Assembly: GCF_014851815.1 (NCBI RefSeq)
Contig: NZ_JACVAJ010000001.1
Location: forward strand, 1,364,001-1,428,000
Source of the DNA: Pseudoxanthomonas sp. PXM01
GTDB lineage: Bacteria > Pseudomonadota > Gammaproteobacteria > Xanthomonadales > Xanthomonadaceae
Length of the DNA: 64,000 nt
Direction: 5' to 3'
The notes under the pieces are model-generated. The model searched no databases, was not told the origin of the DNA, and saw only the letters and a list, made by a program, of their open reading frames with translations. The translations under genes and the position numbers were made by a program. Below, piece after piece: positions 18,563 through 27,197 of the stretch. The first letter of the stretch is position 1; the number at the start of each line of letters is the position of its first letter.

Positions 18563-20962
18563 ATGAACCACACCCGTCTCACCGGGCGCGCCCGCTTGCG
18601 CCGCCATCGCCTCGCCGTTGCCCTGCTCGCCGTCACCTCGGCACCCGTCCTCGCACAAGTCGCCCCCAACGGCGCCGCCGACGCCACCGATTTCGACACC
18701 GTCGTCGTCACGGCGGCCGGCTTCGAACAGAAGATCACCGACGCTCCCGCCAGCATCAGCGTGATCACCCGCGAGGACCTGGCCCAGCGGCCCTATATGA
18801 CGCTGCTGGACGCCGTGCGCGACATCGAGGGCGTCGACGTGGGCGAAACCCGCGACAAGACGGGCCAGGGCACGATCTCCATGCGCGGCATGGGCTCCGA
18901 TTACACGCTGATCCTGGTCAACGGCAAGCGCCAGAACAACCACGGCGACATCTATCCGAACAACTTCGGTGGCAACCAGTTCAACCACATCCCGCCGCTG
19001 GACGCGATCGAGCGTATCGAGGTCATCCGCGGCCCCGCATCCACGCTCTACGGCGCCGACGCCATGGGCGGCGTGATCAACATCATCACCAAGCGTTCGC
19101 TGGACAGCTGGCATGGTTCGGCCAGCGTGGCGCGCACGTTCGAAGCCAGCGAGTTCGGCGACGACACCACGTTCGACTTCTTCGTCACCGGCCCGCTGGT
19201 CGCCGGCAAGCTCGACCTCAGCGCGCGCGGCAGCTGGTATGACCGCAAGGCGTCCAACCCGACCTACGAAACACTGACGGATCCGAGCGGCCGGGAGCAT
19301 CCGCGCCCGCTGGGCTTCGGTGGCGGCGGCAAGACCGTCGACAACACCAACAAGGCCGGCGGCATCAGCCTGACGTGGACGCCGACCGACGCGCAGACGG
19401 TGACCCTAGATTACGACACGTCCCGTCAGGAGTACGACAACGCGATCAAGACCAACGATTCCGGCGGTCAGGAGTATCCGGTCGGCACGGTCGACAACAT
19501 CAATTCGATCTGGCGTACCGCCAACGTCAATGGCGTCACGCGCGTGGCGCCGCAGGTCGGCTACAACCCCACCCAGGAGTTCACCCGCGACGCCTGGTCG
19601 CTGACGCATGAAGGCAAGTGGGGGTTCGGCAACAGTTTCGTCTCGCTGTCGCACGTGGCCACCAACAACGACGGCCGCACCCTCCCCTTCACCGTCGCCG
19701 AGCGCAACCACCTGCAGCAGATGTGGGATGGCACCGGTCCCTATGCAGGCCTGACCACCGCCCAGCGCCGCGATATCGCTGCGCAGACCTTCCTGCCGCG
19801 CCCGAAGCGCACGCTGGAGAGCGCGCAGTACACGCTGGATGCGAAGCTGGACATTCCGTACGAACTGGCCGGAGACCACACCGCCGTGATCGGCGCACAG
19901 GTCATCCGGGGTGAACTGACCGATGGCGTGTTCGGCATGGAAAGCGGTACCCCCAGCGCCGTGCAGAAGCACGACATGTACTCGCTGTTCGCCGAGGACA
20001 CCTGGTATGTCATCAAGCCCCTGGCCATCACGGCCGGCCTGCGCTACGACGACCACAAGGTGTTCGGCAACGAAGTCAGCCCGCGCCTCTACGGCGTGTA
20101 CACCATCAACGAGCAGTGGACGGTCAAGGGCGGCGTGAGCACGGGCTTCAAAACCCCGAAGACCACCCAGCTGTACGACGGTGTCACCGGCTTCGGCGGC
20201 CAAGGCGTGTCGCCGATGTTCGGCAACCCCGACCTGCAGCCGGAAACCAGCACCAGCAACGAGCTGGCGGTGTACTGGCAGCATCCGGCGGGGCATGGCT
20301 TCAACGCCACCCTGTTCCACAACACGTTCGACGACAAGATCGCCAGTCAGCCTTGCGGTCCGGGCACGACACTCGAGTGCTCGAGCACCGGTGATTATGC
20401 TGACCTCGGCTACGCGACCAGCAGCAAGACGGTCAACATCGATGAGGTGGTGATCAAGGGTGCCGAACTGGCCGGGCGCTGGAAGATCTCATCAGCCTTC
20501 GGTTTCCGCGCCAACTACACGTTTACCGACAGCGAGCAGAAGAGCGGCTCCGAGGCAGGGTTGCCGCTGGGCAACAGCGCACGCCACATGGCCAACGCCA
20601 CGCTGGACTGGCAGGCGGCAGAACGGTTCAACGTGTTCCTGTCGGTCGAAGCACGCTCCAAGCGCTACCGCGGCCTGCATGCCATCACCCGCGAACAGCT
20701 CTACTACAAGGACTACGAGGTCCTGCACCTCGGCGCCTCGTTCAAGGCAACCGACTGGCTGACCATCAACGCACGCATCAACAACCTGCTCGATCGCGAC
20801 TTCACCACCTACGACGCCGAGTTCCGTGATCTCAACGGAGACGGCGACTACATCGATACCAACATCGGGGGCAGTGGTCGCAACGAGGCGTTGTTCTTCG
20901 ATCACTACAACAACAAGGACAAGGCGCGCAGCCTCTGGGTGAGCTTCAACGTCAACTTCTGA
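18563..20962 (+). CDS. TonB-dependent receptor, FepA/CirA-like
   Basis: Outer-membrane receptor of 799 residues. A signal peptide ends near VLAQ (about 32), followed by a TonB-box-like DFDTVVVTA, the plug (DAPASISVITREDL through NIITKRSLD, about 50-175) with the conserved IRGPASTLYGADAMGG, and a barrel ending in the terminal phenylalanine of VSFNVNF. The plug motifs and two cysteines in a long loop (CGPGTTLECSS) resemble the FepA/CirA/PfeA catecholate group. Ligand identity cannot be fixed. The ATG at 18563 is preferred over a GTG at 18554. A hairpin terminator follows. Confidence 0.9.
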   Translation: MNHTRLTGRARLRRHRLAVALLAVTSAPVLAQVAPNGAADATDFDTVVVTAAGFEQKITDAPASISVITREDLAQRPYMTLLDAVRDIEGVDVGETRDKTGQGTISMRGMGSDYTLILVNGKRQNNHGDIYPNNFGGNQFNHIPPLDAIERIEVIRGPASTLYGADAMGGVINIITKRSLDSWHGSASVARTFEASEFGDDTTFDFFVTGPLVAGKLDLSARGSWYDRKASNPTYETLTDPSGREHPRPLGFGGGGKTVDNTNKAGGISLTWTPTDAQTVTLDYDTSRQEYDNAIKTNDSGGQEYPVGTVDNINSIWRTANVNGVTRVAPQVGYNPTQEFTRDAWSLTHEGKWGFGNSFVSLSHVATNNDGRTLPFTVAERNHLQQMWDGTGPYAGLTTAQRRDIAAQTFLPRPKRTLESAQYTLDAKLDIPYELAGDHTAVIGAQVIRGELTDGVFGMESGTPSAVQKHDMYSLFAEDTWYVIKPLAITAGLRYDDHKVFGNEVSPRLYGVYTINEQWTVKGGVSTGFKTPKTTQLYDGVTGFGGQGVSPMFGNPDLQPETSTSNELAVYWQHPAGHGFNATLFHNTFDDKIASQPCGPGTTLECSSTGDYADLGYATSSKTVNIDEVVIKGAELAGRWKISSAFGFRANYTFTDSEQKSGSEAGLPLGNSARHMANATLDWQAAERFNVFLSVEARSKRYRGLHAITREQLYYKDYEVLHLGASFKATDWLTINARINNLLDRDFTTYDAEFRDLNGDGDYIDTNIGGSGRNEALFFDHYNNKDKARSLWVSFNVNF

Positions 20963-20970
20963 GCCTCACA

Positions 20971-21005
20971 GGCGTTCCCACCCCGCACTGGGGTGGGAAC
21001 GCCCC
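20971..21005 (+). terminator. Hairpin terminator after the second receptor
   Basis: GGCGTTCCCACCCC and GGGGTGGGAACGCC form a perfect 14-bp stem with a 5-nt loop, starting 8 bp after the stop codon. The T tract is poor (CCTTAATT), so termination may be partial. Confidence 0.7.
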
Positions 21006-21010
21006 TTAAT

Positions 21011-21026
21011 TGAGAGCCATTCTCAT
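21011..21026 (+). promoter_or_regulatory. Possible Fur box upstream of the PepSY/ApbE operon
   Basis: TGAGA-GCCAT-TCTCA is a perfect 5-5-5 inverted repeat and keeps the ATTCTCAT half seen in Fur sites, but only 9 of 19 consensus positions match. Its location 46 bp before the operon and the clear Fur site elsewhere in the region support the call. Confidence 0.45.
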
Positions 21027-21071
21027 CTGTGATGTAATGGCGAACCGCTCCGAGCCGCGTCGAGACCGCCG

Positions 21072-21707
21072 TTGTCCCCTTCTGCCTCCCCTGCCCTCCA
21101 GCAACAGCGCCGCGGCTTCTGGCTGCGCACGCTGCATCAGTGGCACTGGATCAGTTCGGCCGTCTGCCTGATCGGAATGTTGCTGTTCGCCGTCACGGGA
21201 ATCACGCTGAACCACGCCTCGAAGATCGAGGCCACACCCGACGTCACCAACCTCACCGCAACGGTCCCGGCCCCCGTACTCGCAGCGTTAGGCGACAGGC
21301 AAGAAGGTAACGCCCCGCTGCCCGCCACCGTTGTCGACTGGCTGGAACAGGAGTTGTCGGTGTCGATCGGCACGCGGCAGGCGGAATGGTCTGACGTGGA
21401 GCTCTACCTTTCGATGCCAAGCCCGGGCGCGGATGCCTGGTTGAGCATCGACCGGGAAACCGGTGCCGTGGAGTACGAACGGACCAACCGCGGCTGGGTC
21501 TCCTACTTCAACGATCTGCACAAGGGCCGCAACGCCGGCCCGGCGTGGGGATGGTTCCTCGACATCTTCGCCGTGGCCTGCCTGGTGTTCTGCATCACCG
21601 GTCTGTTCCTGCTCTATCTGCATGGGCGTCAGCGCCGCATGACCTGGCCGATGGTCGGCCTGGGCCTGCTGGTACCGCTGTTGATCGCCCTGCTCTTCAT
21701 CCACTGA
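21072..21707 (+). CDS. PepSY-associated transmembrane protein
   Basis: Inner-membrane protein of 211 residues. Helices lie at about 26-46, 160-183 and 192-210, with a periplasmic domain of roughly 110 residues between the first two. That domain contains PepSY-like [14 protein letters not shown]. The LHQWHW, TGITLNH and DLHKG histidines flanking the helices are conserved in PepSY_TM proteins and could ligate haem. Related PepSY_TM proteins act in siderophore-iron reduction in Pseudomonas (FpvG, FoxB). Translation must start at TTG 21072, because the next ATG would remove the first helix. It is the first gene of the reductase operon. Confidence 0.8.
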   Translation: MSPSASPALQQQRRGFWLRTLHQWHWISSAVCLIGMLLFAVTGITLNHASKIEATPDVTNLTATVPAPVLAALGDRQEGNAPLPATVVDWLEQELSVSIGTRQAEWSDVELYLSMPSPGADAWLSIDRETGAVEYERTNRGWVSYFNDLHKGRNAGPAWGWFLDIFAVACLVFCITGLFLLYLHGRQRRMTWPMVGLGLLVPLLIALLFIH

Positions 21708-21734
21708 TTCCCCCCACGAACCGCGAGTGACCGC

Positions 21735-22265
21735 ATGTCGAAGATCGCCGTCCACACCACGCTGACCATTGCGCTCAGCGGCCTGCTGGCCACCCCGGCC
21801 TACGCCGCCACGCTGGACGTCAACGTCGAGATCCCCAAGCTCAACGTCGCCGAGTACCACCGTCCCTACGTTGCGGTCTGGATCGAGGGTGCCGACCAGA
21901 AGGTCGCCGCCAACCTCTCCGTCTGGTACCAGCAGACCAGCAACTCGGAAGGCCACGGCACCAAGTGGCTGCCCGACATGCGCCAGTGGTGGCGCAAGTC
22001 CGGACGCTCGCTGCAGGTGCCGGTGGATGGCGTGACCGGTCCCACCAAGCCGGTCGGCAAGCACGCGCTGAGCTTCAGCGACAAGCAGCATCTGGCGAAG
22101 CTGGCTCCTGGCCAGTACACGCTGGTCGTCGAAGCCGCACGCGAAGTCGGTGGCCGCGAACTGCTGAAGATCCCCTTCACCTGGCCCGCCAAGGGCGCGT
22201 CGCAATCGGGGAAGGCGCAAGGCACCTCCGAACTCGGCGCCGTCACGCTGACCCTCAAGCCCTGA
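21735..22265 (+). CDS. DUF2271 exported protein with SGAT-like flavinylation motif
   Basis: Predicted periplasmic protein of 176 residues. The signal peptide covers 1-24 (cleavage after AYA). The mature part is a DUF2271 beta-sandwich ([34 protein letters not shown]). Residues 98-104 read DGVTGPT, close to the D-x-x-[ST]-G-A-[ST] motif on which ApbE attaches FMN through the last Thr/Ser, which would be T104 here; proline replaces the usual alanine. The operon also encodes ApbE, so covalent flavinylation is a reasonable inference. It starts 27 bp after the PepSY gene. Confidence 0.82.
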   Translation: MSKIAVHTTLTIALSGLLATPAYAATLDVNVEIPKLNVAEYHRPYVAVWIEGADQKVAANLSVWYQQTSNSEGHGTKWLPDMRQWWRKSGRSLQVPVDGVTGPTKPVGKHALSFSDKQHLAKLAPGQYTLVVEAAREVGGRELLKIPFTWPAKGASQSGKAQGTSELGAVTLTLKP

Positions 22266-22296
22266 TCCCTTTCCACGCATCCCGATGGAGATTCCG

Positions 22297-23109
22297 ATGA
22301 AGCGTTCCCTTGCCGTGGCCATCGCCCTGGCGTCCGTCATTCCGGCCACCGCCCTCGCACACAAGGCCTGGCTGCAGCCGTCGCAGACCGTCATCGCCGG
22401 CACCAATCCGTGGATCACGGTGGATGCTGCGGTATCCAACGACCTGTTCTACTTCAACCACGTGCCGCTGCGCACCGAAGGCCTGGTCATCACCGCGCCG
22501 GATGGCAGCACCGCGGAAGCGCAGAACCTGGCAACGGGCAAGTACCGCACGGTGTTCGACGTCGAACTGAAGCAGCAGGGCACGTACCGCATCGCCACGG
22601 TCAACAAGAACCTGATGGTTCGCTGGGAAGGTGCCGACGGCAAGCCGGGCGGCCTGCGCGGCGCCAAGCCGGAAGACCTGGCGACCAAGGTGCCGAAGGA
22701 TGCGAAGAACCTGCAGGTGTCGCAGTCGATCGGCCGTATCGAAACCTTCGTGACCAACGGTTCGCCGAACGACACCGCCCTGAAGGCGACGGGCGAAGGC
22801 ATCGAACTGCTGCCGGTCACGCACCCGAACGATCTGTTCGCAGGCGAAGCCGCCACGTTCAAGCTGCTGGTCGACGGCAAGCCGGCCGCCGGTCTCGAGT
22901 TCGAGATCACTCGCGGCGGCACGCGCTATCGCAACGCGCAGGAAGAGATCAAGGTCACCACCGATGCCAACGGCCAGTTCAGCGTGACGTGGCCGGAAGC
23001 CGGCATGTACTGGCTGGAAACCGGTACGCAGGACGACAAGACCACGATTCCGCAGGCCAAGCAGCGTCGCCTGAGCTACGTCGCCACGCTGGAAGTGCTG
23101 CCGCAGTAA
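22297..23109 (+). CDS. DUF4198 periplasmic protein
   Basis: Protein of 270 residues with a signal peptide (about 1-21, ALA). The mature N-terminus begins [10 protein letters not shown], whose histidine is typical of DUF4198/NikM-like proteins and could bind metal after cleavage. Later parts look like two Ig-like beta domains ([43 protein letters not shown]). DUF4198 proteins are associated with metal uptake; the exact role is unknown. The ATG at 22297 is preferred over 22285 because GGAG at 22287-22290 then serves as its ribosome site. A stable hairpin separates it from apbE. Confidence 0.82.
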   Translation: MKRSLAVAIALASVIPATALAHKAWLQPSQTVIAGTNPWITVDAAVSNDLFYFNHVPLRTEGLVITAPDGSTAEAQNLATGKYRTVFDVELKQQGTYRIATVNKNLMVRWEGADGKPGGLRGAKPEDLATKVPKDAKNLQVSQSIGRIETFVTNGSPNDTALKATGEGIELLPVTHPNDLFAGEAATFKLLVDGKPAAGLEFEITRGGTRYRNAQEEIKVTTDANGQFSVTWPEAGMYWLETGTQDDKTTIPQAKQRRLSYVATLEVLPQ

Positions 23110-23118
23110 GGCCACACC

Positions 23119-23146
23119 GCGCCGCCGGACGCACTTCCGGCGGCGC
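23119..23146 (+). repeat. Intra-operon hairpin between DUF4198 and apbE
   Basis: GCGCCGCCGGA and TCCGGCGGCGC form a perfect 11-bp stem with a 6-nt loop. No T tract follows, so it is more likely an mRNA-stability or processing element than a terminator. It ends 8 bp before the apbE ATG. Confidence 0.6.
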
Positions 23147-23154
23147 ACGCAGGA

Positions 23155-24147
23155 ATGAACATCTCCCTCCCCCCCGCCTCCGCGCCTGCGGCGCCCGTGC
23201 ATGCCCTGCGTGGGCAGACCATGGGCACCACCTGGTCCGTGCACTGCGTCAGCGCATCGCGCGTCGACCTGCATGCCCTGCATGACGCCATCCAGGCACG
23301 CCTCGACCGGGTGGTCGCACAGATGAGCACATGGGAAGCGGACGCGGACATCATGCGTTTCAACCGCATGTCCGGAGGGGAATGGTTCGCCCTGCAGGAT
23401 GATTTCCTGCGGGTGCTGGGAACCGCCCTCGACATCGCGGCTACCAGCGACGGTGCCTTCGATCCCACCATCTCCCCGCTGGTCGGCGCCTGGGGTTTCG
23501 GCGCCCATGCCGGTGCACTGGGCAGGCCCGCCGAAGCGGATCTTGTGATCGCGCGCGCGCGCGTTGGCTGGCAGCAACTGCGGTTCGATCCCGACCAGCG
23601 CCGCGTCAGCCAGCCGGGCGGCGTGATGCTCGATCTGTCGGCCATTGCCAAGGGCTACGGTGTGGATGTCGTCGCCAGCCTGCTGCGCGGACGAGGCTTC
23701 GATGCAGCACTGATCGAGGTCGGCGGCGAGCTGTACGGCTACGGCCGCAAAGCGGACGGCACGCCCTGGCGGGTGCTGGTGGAATCCTCGCCCGACGAGG
23801 AAGCCGACGCGGAGGGACTTGCGCCGCGCGTGCTGGCACTCGACGGCCTGGCCGTCGCCACCTCCGGTGACCGCTGGCACGCCTATTCGCAGGACGGCAG
23901 GTGCTACTCGCATACGATCGATCCCCGTAGCGGTGAACCGGTGACCGATGCCGCGGCGGCCGTCACCGTGGTCGCGACGGATGCGATGCATGCCGATGCC
24001 TGGGCCACCGCCCTGACCGTGATGGGTGCCACCGAGGGATACGCGTTCGCCCGTGGCCACGGCCTGGCCGCACGCTTCCTGCAACGCACCGCCGATGGGC
24101 TGCGGGAAACGATGACACCCGACTTCGAGCGCCATCTCGCTGCATGA
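23155..24147 (+). CDS. apbE: FAD:protein FMN transferase ApbE without export signal
   Basis: ApbE, 330 residues, transfers FMN from FAD onto Thr/Ser of target proteins. Family landmarks are all present: RGQTMGTTW near the N-terminus, DLSAIAKGYGVD, EVGGELYGYG, VATSGD, HTIDPRSGEPV and MHADAWATAL (Mg-binding Asp region). The usual N-terminal lipoprotein or Sec signal is missing: the protein opens MNISLPPASAPAAP and the upstream frame back to the previous stop has no start codon, so a longer form is excluded. AGGA abuts the ATG. Its probable target is the DUF2271 protein. It overlaps the diflavin reductase by 4 bp (ATGA). Confidence 0.92.
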   Translation: MNISLPPASAPAAPVHALRGQTMGTTWSVHCVSASRVDLHALHDAIQARLDRVVAQMSTWEADADIMRFNRMSGGEWFALQDDFLRVLGTALDIAATSDGAFDPTISPLVGAWGFGAHAGALGRPAEADLVIARARVGWQQLRFDPDQRRVSQPGGVMLDLSAIAKGYGVDVVASLLRGRGFDAALIEVGGELYGYGRKADGTPWRVLVESSPDEEADAEGLAPRVLALDGLAVATSGDRWHAYSQDGRCYSHTIDPRSGEPVTDAAAAVTVVATDAMHADAWATALTVMGATEGYAFARGHGLAARFLQRTADGLRETMTPDFERHLAA

Positions 24148-25790
24148 GCATGCCCACCGCCACCGCATCACGTGGATTCGCCGCAATCGTCGGCAACACA
24201 CTGGTCATGCTGTTGCTGGCCGCGTGCGCCTGGCTGCTCGCAAGCCTGCATGAGGGCGACTGGTGGCAAGCGGTGCCTTCGGCGACACGCAGCTATGCTG
24301 CGGCGGGTTCCGTACTGGCTTACGCCGGCCTGGTCGCGTGGTTCCTGTATCGCGCGCATGCACGTGATCGGGCCACCCAGCCAACGGCCGTCGCCACGCA
24401 GGACGCCGTATGGGTGGTGCATGCCAGCCAGACCGGCTTTGCCATGGAACTGGCCGACATGACGGCCGCTTCGCTGCGCCACGGAGGCGTGACAGTGCAG
24501 CGCGCGGGACTCGAGCATCTGGACGCGGTGCGTCTGCAAGGCATCACGAAGGCTATCTTCGTGGTCAGCACTACCGGCGAAGGCGATCCGCCGGATCCTG
24601 CACTGGGCTTCGTTCGCGGGATCATGTCGCAATCGCTCGGGCTGCATGGACTGCAGTACGCCGTACTCGCCTTGGGCGACCGCGAGTACGAGCAGTTCTG
24701 CGCCTTCGGCCATCAGCTGGACGACTGGCTGCGGCGCCAGCACGCGCAGCCGCTGTTCGACCTGGTCGAGGTCGACAACGCCGACGACAGCGCGCTGCGT
24801 CACTGGCAGCACCACATCGGCCAGCTCGGCAATGGCGACGAGGCGCCGGACTGGGCATCACCCCGTTACGAGTCGTGGCGACTGCGCGAACGCATCGAAC
24901 TCAATCCCGGCAGCCTGGGTGGGCCCGCCTTCCATCTCGCACTTGCACCGGACGCCGGTGCGCTGCCGGACTGGACGGCCGGCGATATCGCCGAGATCGG
25001 ACCCCGGCACGCCGCCGAGGAAGTCGAGGCCTTCCTGCAGCGCCTCGACATGGCCGGCGACATCCAGGTGCGCTGGCAGGATGAACCGCAACCGCTTGCG
25101 GCCGTGTTGGCACGCAGCCATTGGCCCGACCGGGCGTCGACCCTGGCATCCCGGGATGCGCAAACATTGGCGGATGGCTGCACGCCCCTCCCCCACCGCG
25201 AGTACTCGATCGCATCGGTACCCGCCGACGGCGCCATGCACCTGCTCGTACGCCTGATGCAGCGCGCGGATGGAACGCCGGGTTTGGGCAGTGGCTGGCT
25301 ATGCCGGCACGCGCGTGCCGGCGACGTCATCGCACTGCGGGTCCGGCGCAATCCGAACTTCCACCCTCCCGCGACCCAGGTACCGATGATCCTGATCGGG
25401 AACGGCACGGGTCTTGCGGGACTGCGCGCCCATCTGAAAGCGCGCATCCAGTCGGGCGCGACACGCAACTGGCTGCTGTTCGGTGAGCGCCAGCGTACGC
25501 ATGACTTCTTCCATGCCGATGAACTGCTTGCATGGCAGTCGCAGGGACAGCTCGAACACCTCGATCTGGCGTTCTCCCGCGACGGTGGCGAACACCGCTA
25601 TGTCCAGCACGCGTTGCGCGCGCATGGCGACCGTTTGCGGCAGTGGATCGACGAGGGCGCCACGGTGTACGTCTGCGGCAGTCTGGCCGGCATGGCCCCC
25701 GAAGTGGATGCGGCGCTGCGCAGCATGCTCGGTGACGAGCGGATCGAAGAGCTTCGCGGCGCCGGCCGCTATCGCCGGGACGTCTACTGA
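24144..25790 (+). CDS. Membrane-anchored diflavin NADPH reductase (CysJ/cytochrome P450 reductase-like)
   Basis: Protein of 548 residues. Two membrane helices (about 14-34 and 52-69) precede a flavodoxin-like FMN domain (ASQTGFA at 94-100, STTGEGDPPD, LGDREYEQF) and a ferredoxin-NADP reductase module with the FAD motif REYS (352-355), the nucleotide-binding GNGTG (about 419-423) and VYVCGSLAGM. With an even number of helices all flavin domains should be cytosolic. It resembles sulfite reductase alpha subunits, but its operon indicates electron delivery to envelope iron reduction. The gene ends the PepSY-DUF2271-DUF4198-ApbE operon. Confidence 0.88.
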   Translation: MSMPTATASRGFAAIVGNTLVMLLLAACAWLLASLHEGDWWQAVPSATRSYAAAGSVLAYAGLVAWFLYRAHARDRATQPTAVATQDAVWVVHASQTGFAMELADMTAASLRHGGVTVQRAGLEHLDAVRLQGITKAIFVVSTTGEGDPPDPALGFVRGIMSQSLGLHGLQYAVLALGDREYEQFCAFGHQLDDWLRRQHAQPLFDLVEVDNADDSALRHWQHHIGQLGNGDEAPDWASPRYESWRLRERIELNPGSLGGPAFHLALAPDAGALPDWTAGDIAEIGPRHAAEEVEAFLQRLDMAGDIQVRWQDEPQPLAAVLARSHWPDRASTLASRDAQTLADGCTPLPHREYSIASVPADGAMHLLVRLMQRADGTPGLGSGWLCRHARAGDVIALRVRRNPNFHPPATQVPMILIGNGTGLAGLRAHLKARIQSGATRNWLLFGERQRTHDFFHADELLAWQSQGQLEHLDLAFSRDGGEHRYVQHALRAHGDRLRQWIDEGATVYVCGSLAGMAPEVDAALRSMLGDERIEELRGAGRYRRDVY

Positions 25791-25803
25791 GCGGCCTGCT
25801 TCG

Positions 25804-26394
25804 TCAGCCGTCGATGTCTTCGATACGGATGGCCAGAAGCTCGCCTCCTCCCTGTAACGCATGGCGCGTCCGCTCCTTGCCTGGCATCAGGATCGCGGTA
25901 TCACCACTCCAGAGATGATCGAGGCCGCTATCGGCGTCGAACATCGCCTGTCCCGCGATCAGATGGATGATCCAGTGCACGCCCGGCTCGGTGAAGAACA
26001 GCATCGGCCCCACCAGTGGGCGATGCAGCAGCTCGGTGCGCACACGGCCACGGCGCCACATCAGGTTGAAGTCGTGCGTCGTGCCGTCTATCAGCTCGCC
26101 CACGACCACGTCTTCGCCAGCGAAGCGCAGGCGCTCATGCGGCGGCATTAGATCGACTGCGCGCCCATCATCGAACCTCAGGCGAAGCCCGTTGCCGCGA
26201 AGCAGCACCAGTTCGCGGTCAACGCCCGGAAACGAGGAGAACGCCGCGTCGCGCTCGATCTCGGCAATCGATAGTCGCCAGTCCCACGCATCGCTGTCCG
26301 GCATCCGCACGATCTCGCGCGTCCAGCCCAGGCCGTTCTTCCAGCGCTCCCGCCGGTATTCGTTTGCAGGGATGAGGCGTGGCGATGTCGGCAT
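25804..26394 (-). CDS. HutD/Ves family protein
   Basis: Cytosolic cupin-fold protein of 196 residues. WKNGLGWTREI near the N-terminus and the WDWRLSIAEI segment are hallmarks of the HutD/Ves family, whose E. coli member (Ves) is cold-induced and whose Pseudomonas member sits in histidine-utilisation operons. No hut genes are present here, so the role is open. It is convergent with the diflavin reductase, with only 13 bp between stop codons and no evident terminator. Confidence 0.85.
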   Translation of the reverse strand: MPTSPRLIPANEYRRERWKNGLGWTREIVRMPDSDAWDWRLSIAEIERDAAFSSFPGVDRELVLLRGNGLRLRFDDGRAVDLMPPHERLRFAGEDVVVGELIDGTTHDFNLMWRRGRVRTELLHRPLVGPMLFFTEPGVHWIIHLIAGQAMFDADSGLDHLWSGDTAILMPGKERTRHALQGGGELLAIRIEDIDG

Positions 26395-26681
26395 GGTGTC
26401 TCCGCGTCGGGGCGCGGCGCGATTCTAGCCCGTCCATTCGTCGGTGATGCGAAGCGCCTGAGACGGAAACGACATCGCCCGGACGCGCATCCTGCGCGCC
26501 CGGGCGATGTCCACCTCCGTGTCGGCATCCTGCCAGTATCAGGCTCCTGCCTGCTCCTGACCCTTGCGCGTCCAGCGCGGTATGGATACGTCCTTGTCGG
26601 CGTCCTGCCTGTCTCCCCCTGGCATCCTGCCCCTGCGCCCGGCGTTCCACCTCCTGTGGAGACGCCCGGCGCGGGATTCGA
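26395..26681. other. Intergenic region with two hairpins, no gene seen
   Basis: Between the HutD start and the ComEA-like stop. ACATCGCCCG (26472-26481) pairs with CGGGCGATGT (26501-26510) around a GC-rich loop. GGCGT-TCCAC (26641-26650) pairs with GTGGA-ACGCC (26656-26666) with one bulge. The second lies just downstream of the ComEA-like gene on the minus strand and may be its terminator, although neither hairpin has a T tract. I see no plausible gene. Confidence 0.5.
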
Positions 26682-27023
26682 TCAGCGGCGCGCCACCGGT
26701 TTGTTGGTGGGCTTCGCCGCGGCAGCGGCCGGCTTGCTTGCCGGCGCCGTGCCGGTGCGCAGTTCGATGCGGTCGCGGTTCTGTTCGATGGTGCTCAGGC
26801 CGATGCCCTTCACCATCGCCAGTTCCTCGGCGCTCTTGAACGGTCCATTGGCCTTCCGGTACTCGATGATGGCGGCGGCCTTGGCCGGCCCCACGCCGAT
26901 CAGCACGCGATCCAGTGCGGCCGCATCGGCGGTATTGATGTTGACCTTCTCCGCAGCAAACGCCTGCACGGCGAACAGCAACGACAGGGCAGCGGCAAAG
27001 ACGATGTGGATGAACGACTTCAT
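26682..27023 (-). CDS. ComEA-like exported helix-hairpin-helix protein
   Basis: Protein of 113 residues: signal peptide 1-23 (AFA cleavage), then a double helix-hairpin-helix domain beginning KVNINTADAAAL and containing IGVGPAKAAAI and VKGIGLSTIE, as in ComEA, the periplasmic DNA receptor for natural transformation. The C-terminus is an alanine/proline/lysine-rich tail (KPAAAAAKPTNKP) that adds positive charge. Small ComEA-like proteins of this size are common in gammaproteobacteria and some serve in competence. The ATG at 27023 places the signal peptide at the start. Confidence 0.88.
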   Translation of the reverse strand: MKSFIHIVFAAALSLLFAVQAFAAEKVNINTADAAALDRVLIGVGPAKAAAIIEYRKANGPFKSAEELAMVKGIGLSTIEQNRDRIELRTGTAPASKPAAAAAKPTNKPVARR

Positions 27024-27197
27024 GACGACTCTCCTTGTGGCGTTGGACTCTCCTTGCATGACGGATGCGTCGCGGCATCCGCCATGTTTCCGCCTATGGG
27101 CCATTGGCCTTGGCGGTAGGGAAAGTGTCCAACTCCGACGGGAGCCAAGGTATCGCCCTTGCGCGGTGGAATCTGCCCGTAAACGCCGCGGCCCGAT

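Noticed and set aside
21461-21484. DRETGAV in the PepSY protein as a flavinylation motif
   Set aside because: It resembles D-x-x-T-G-A-x, but PepSY domains commonly carry D-x-x-T-G-[EA] as a structural turn and the attachment Thr/Ser is replaced by Val. The DUF2271 motif is the better candidate.
24144-25790. cysJ, assimilatory sulfite reductase flavoprotein
   Set aside because: Two membrane helices, no cysI or cysH nearby, and a clear iron-operon context argue against a sulfite role, although the flavin modules are homologous.
26472-26510. Hairpin after hutD region as a terminator
   Set aside because: The stem is strong but has no T tract and lies upstream of the HutD start on its strand, so it cannot terminate that gene. 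It is recorded only as part of the intergenic region.
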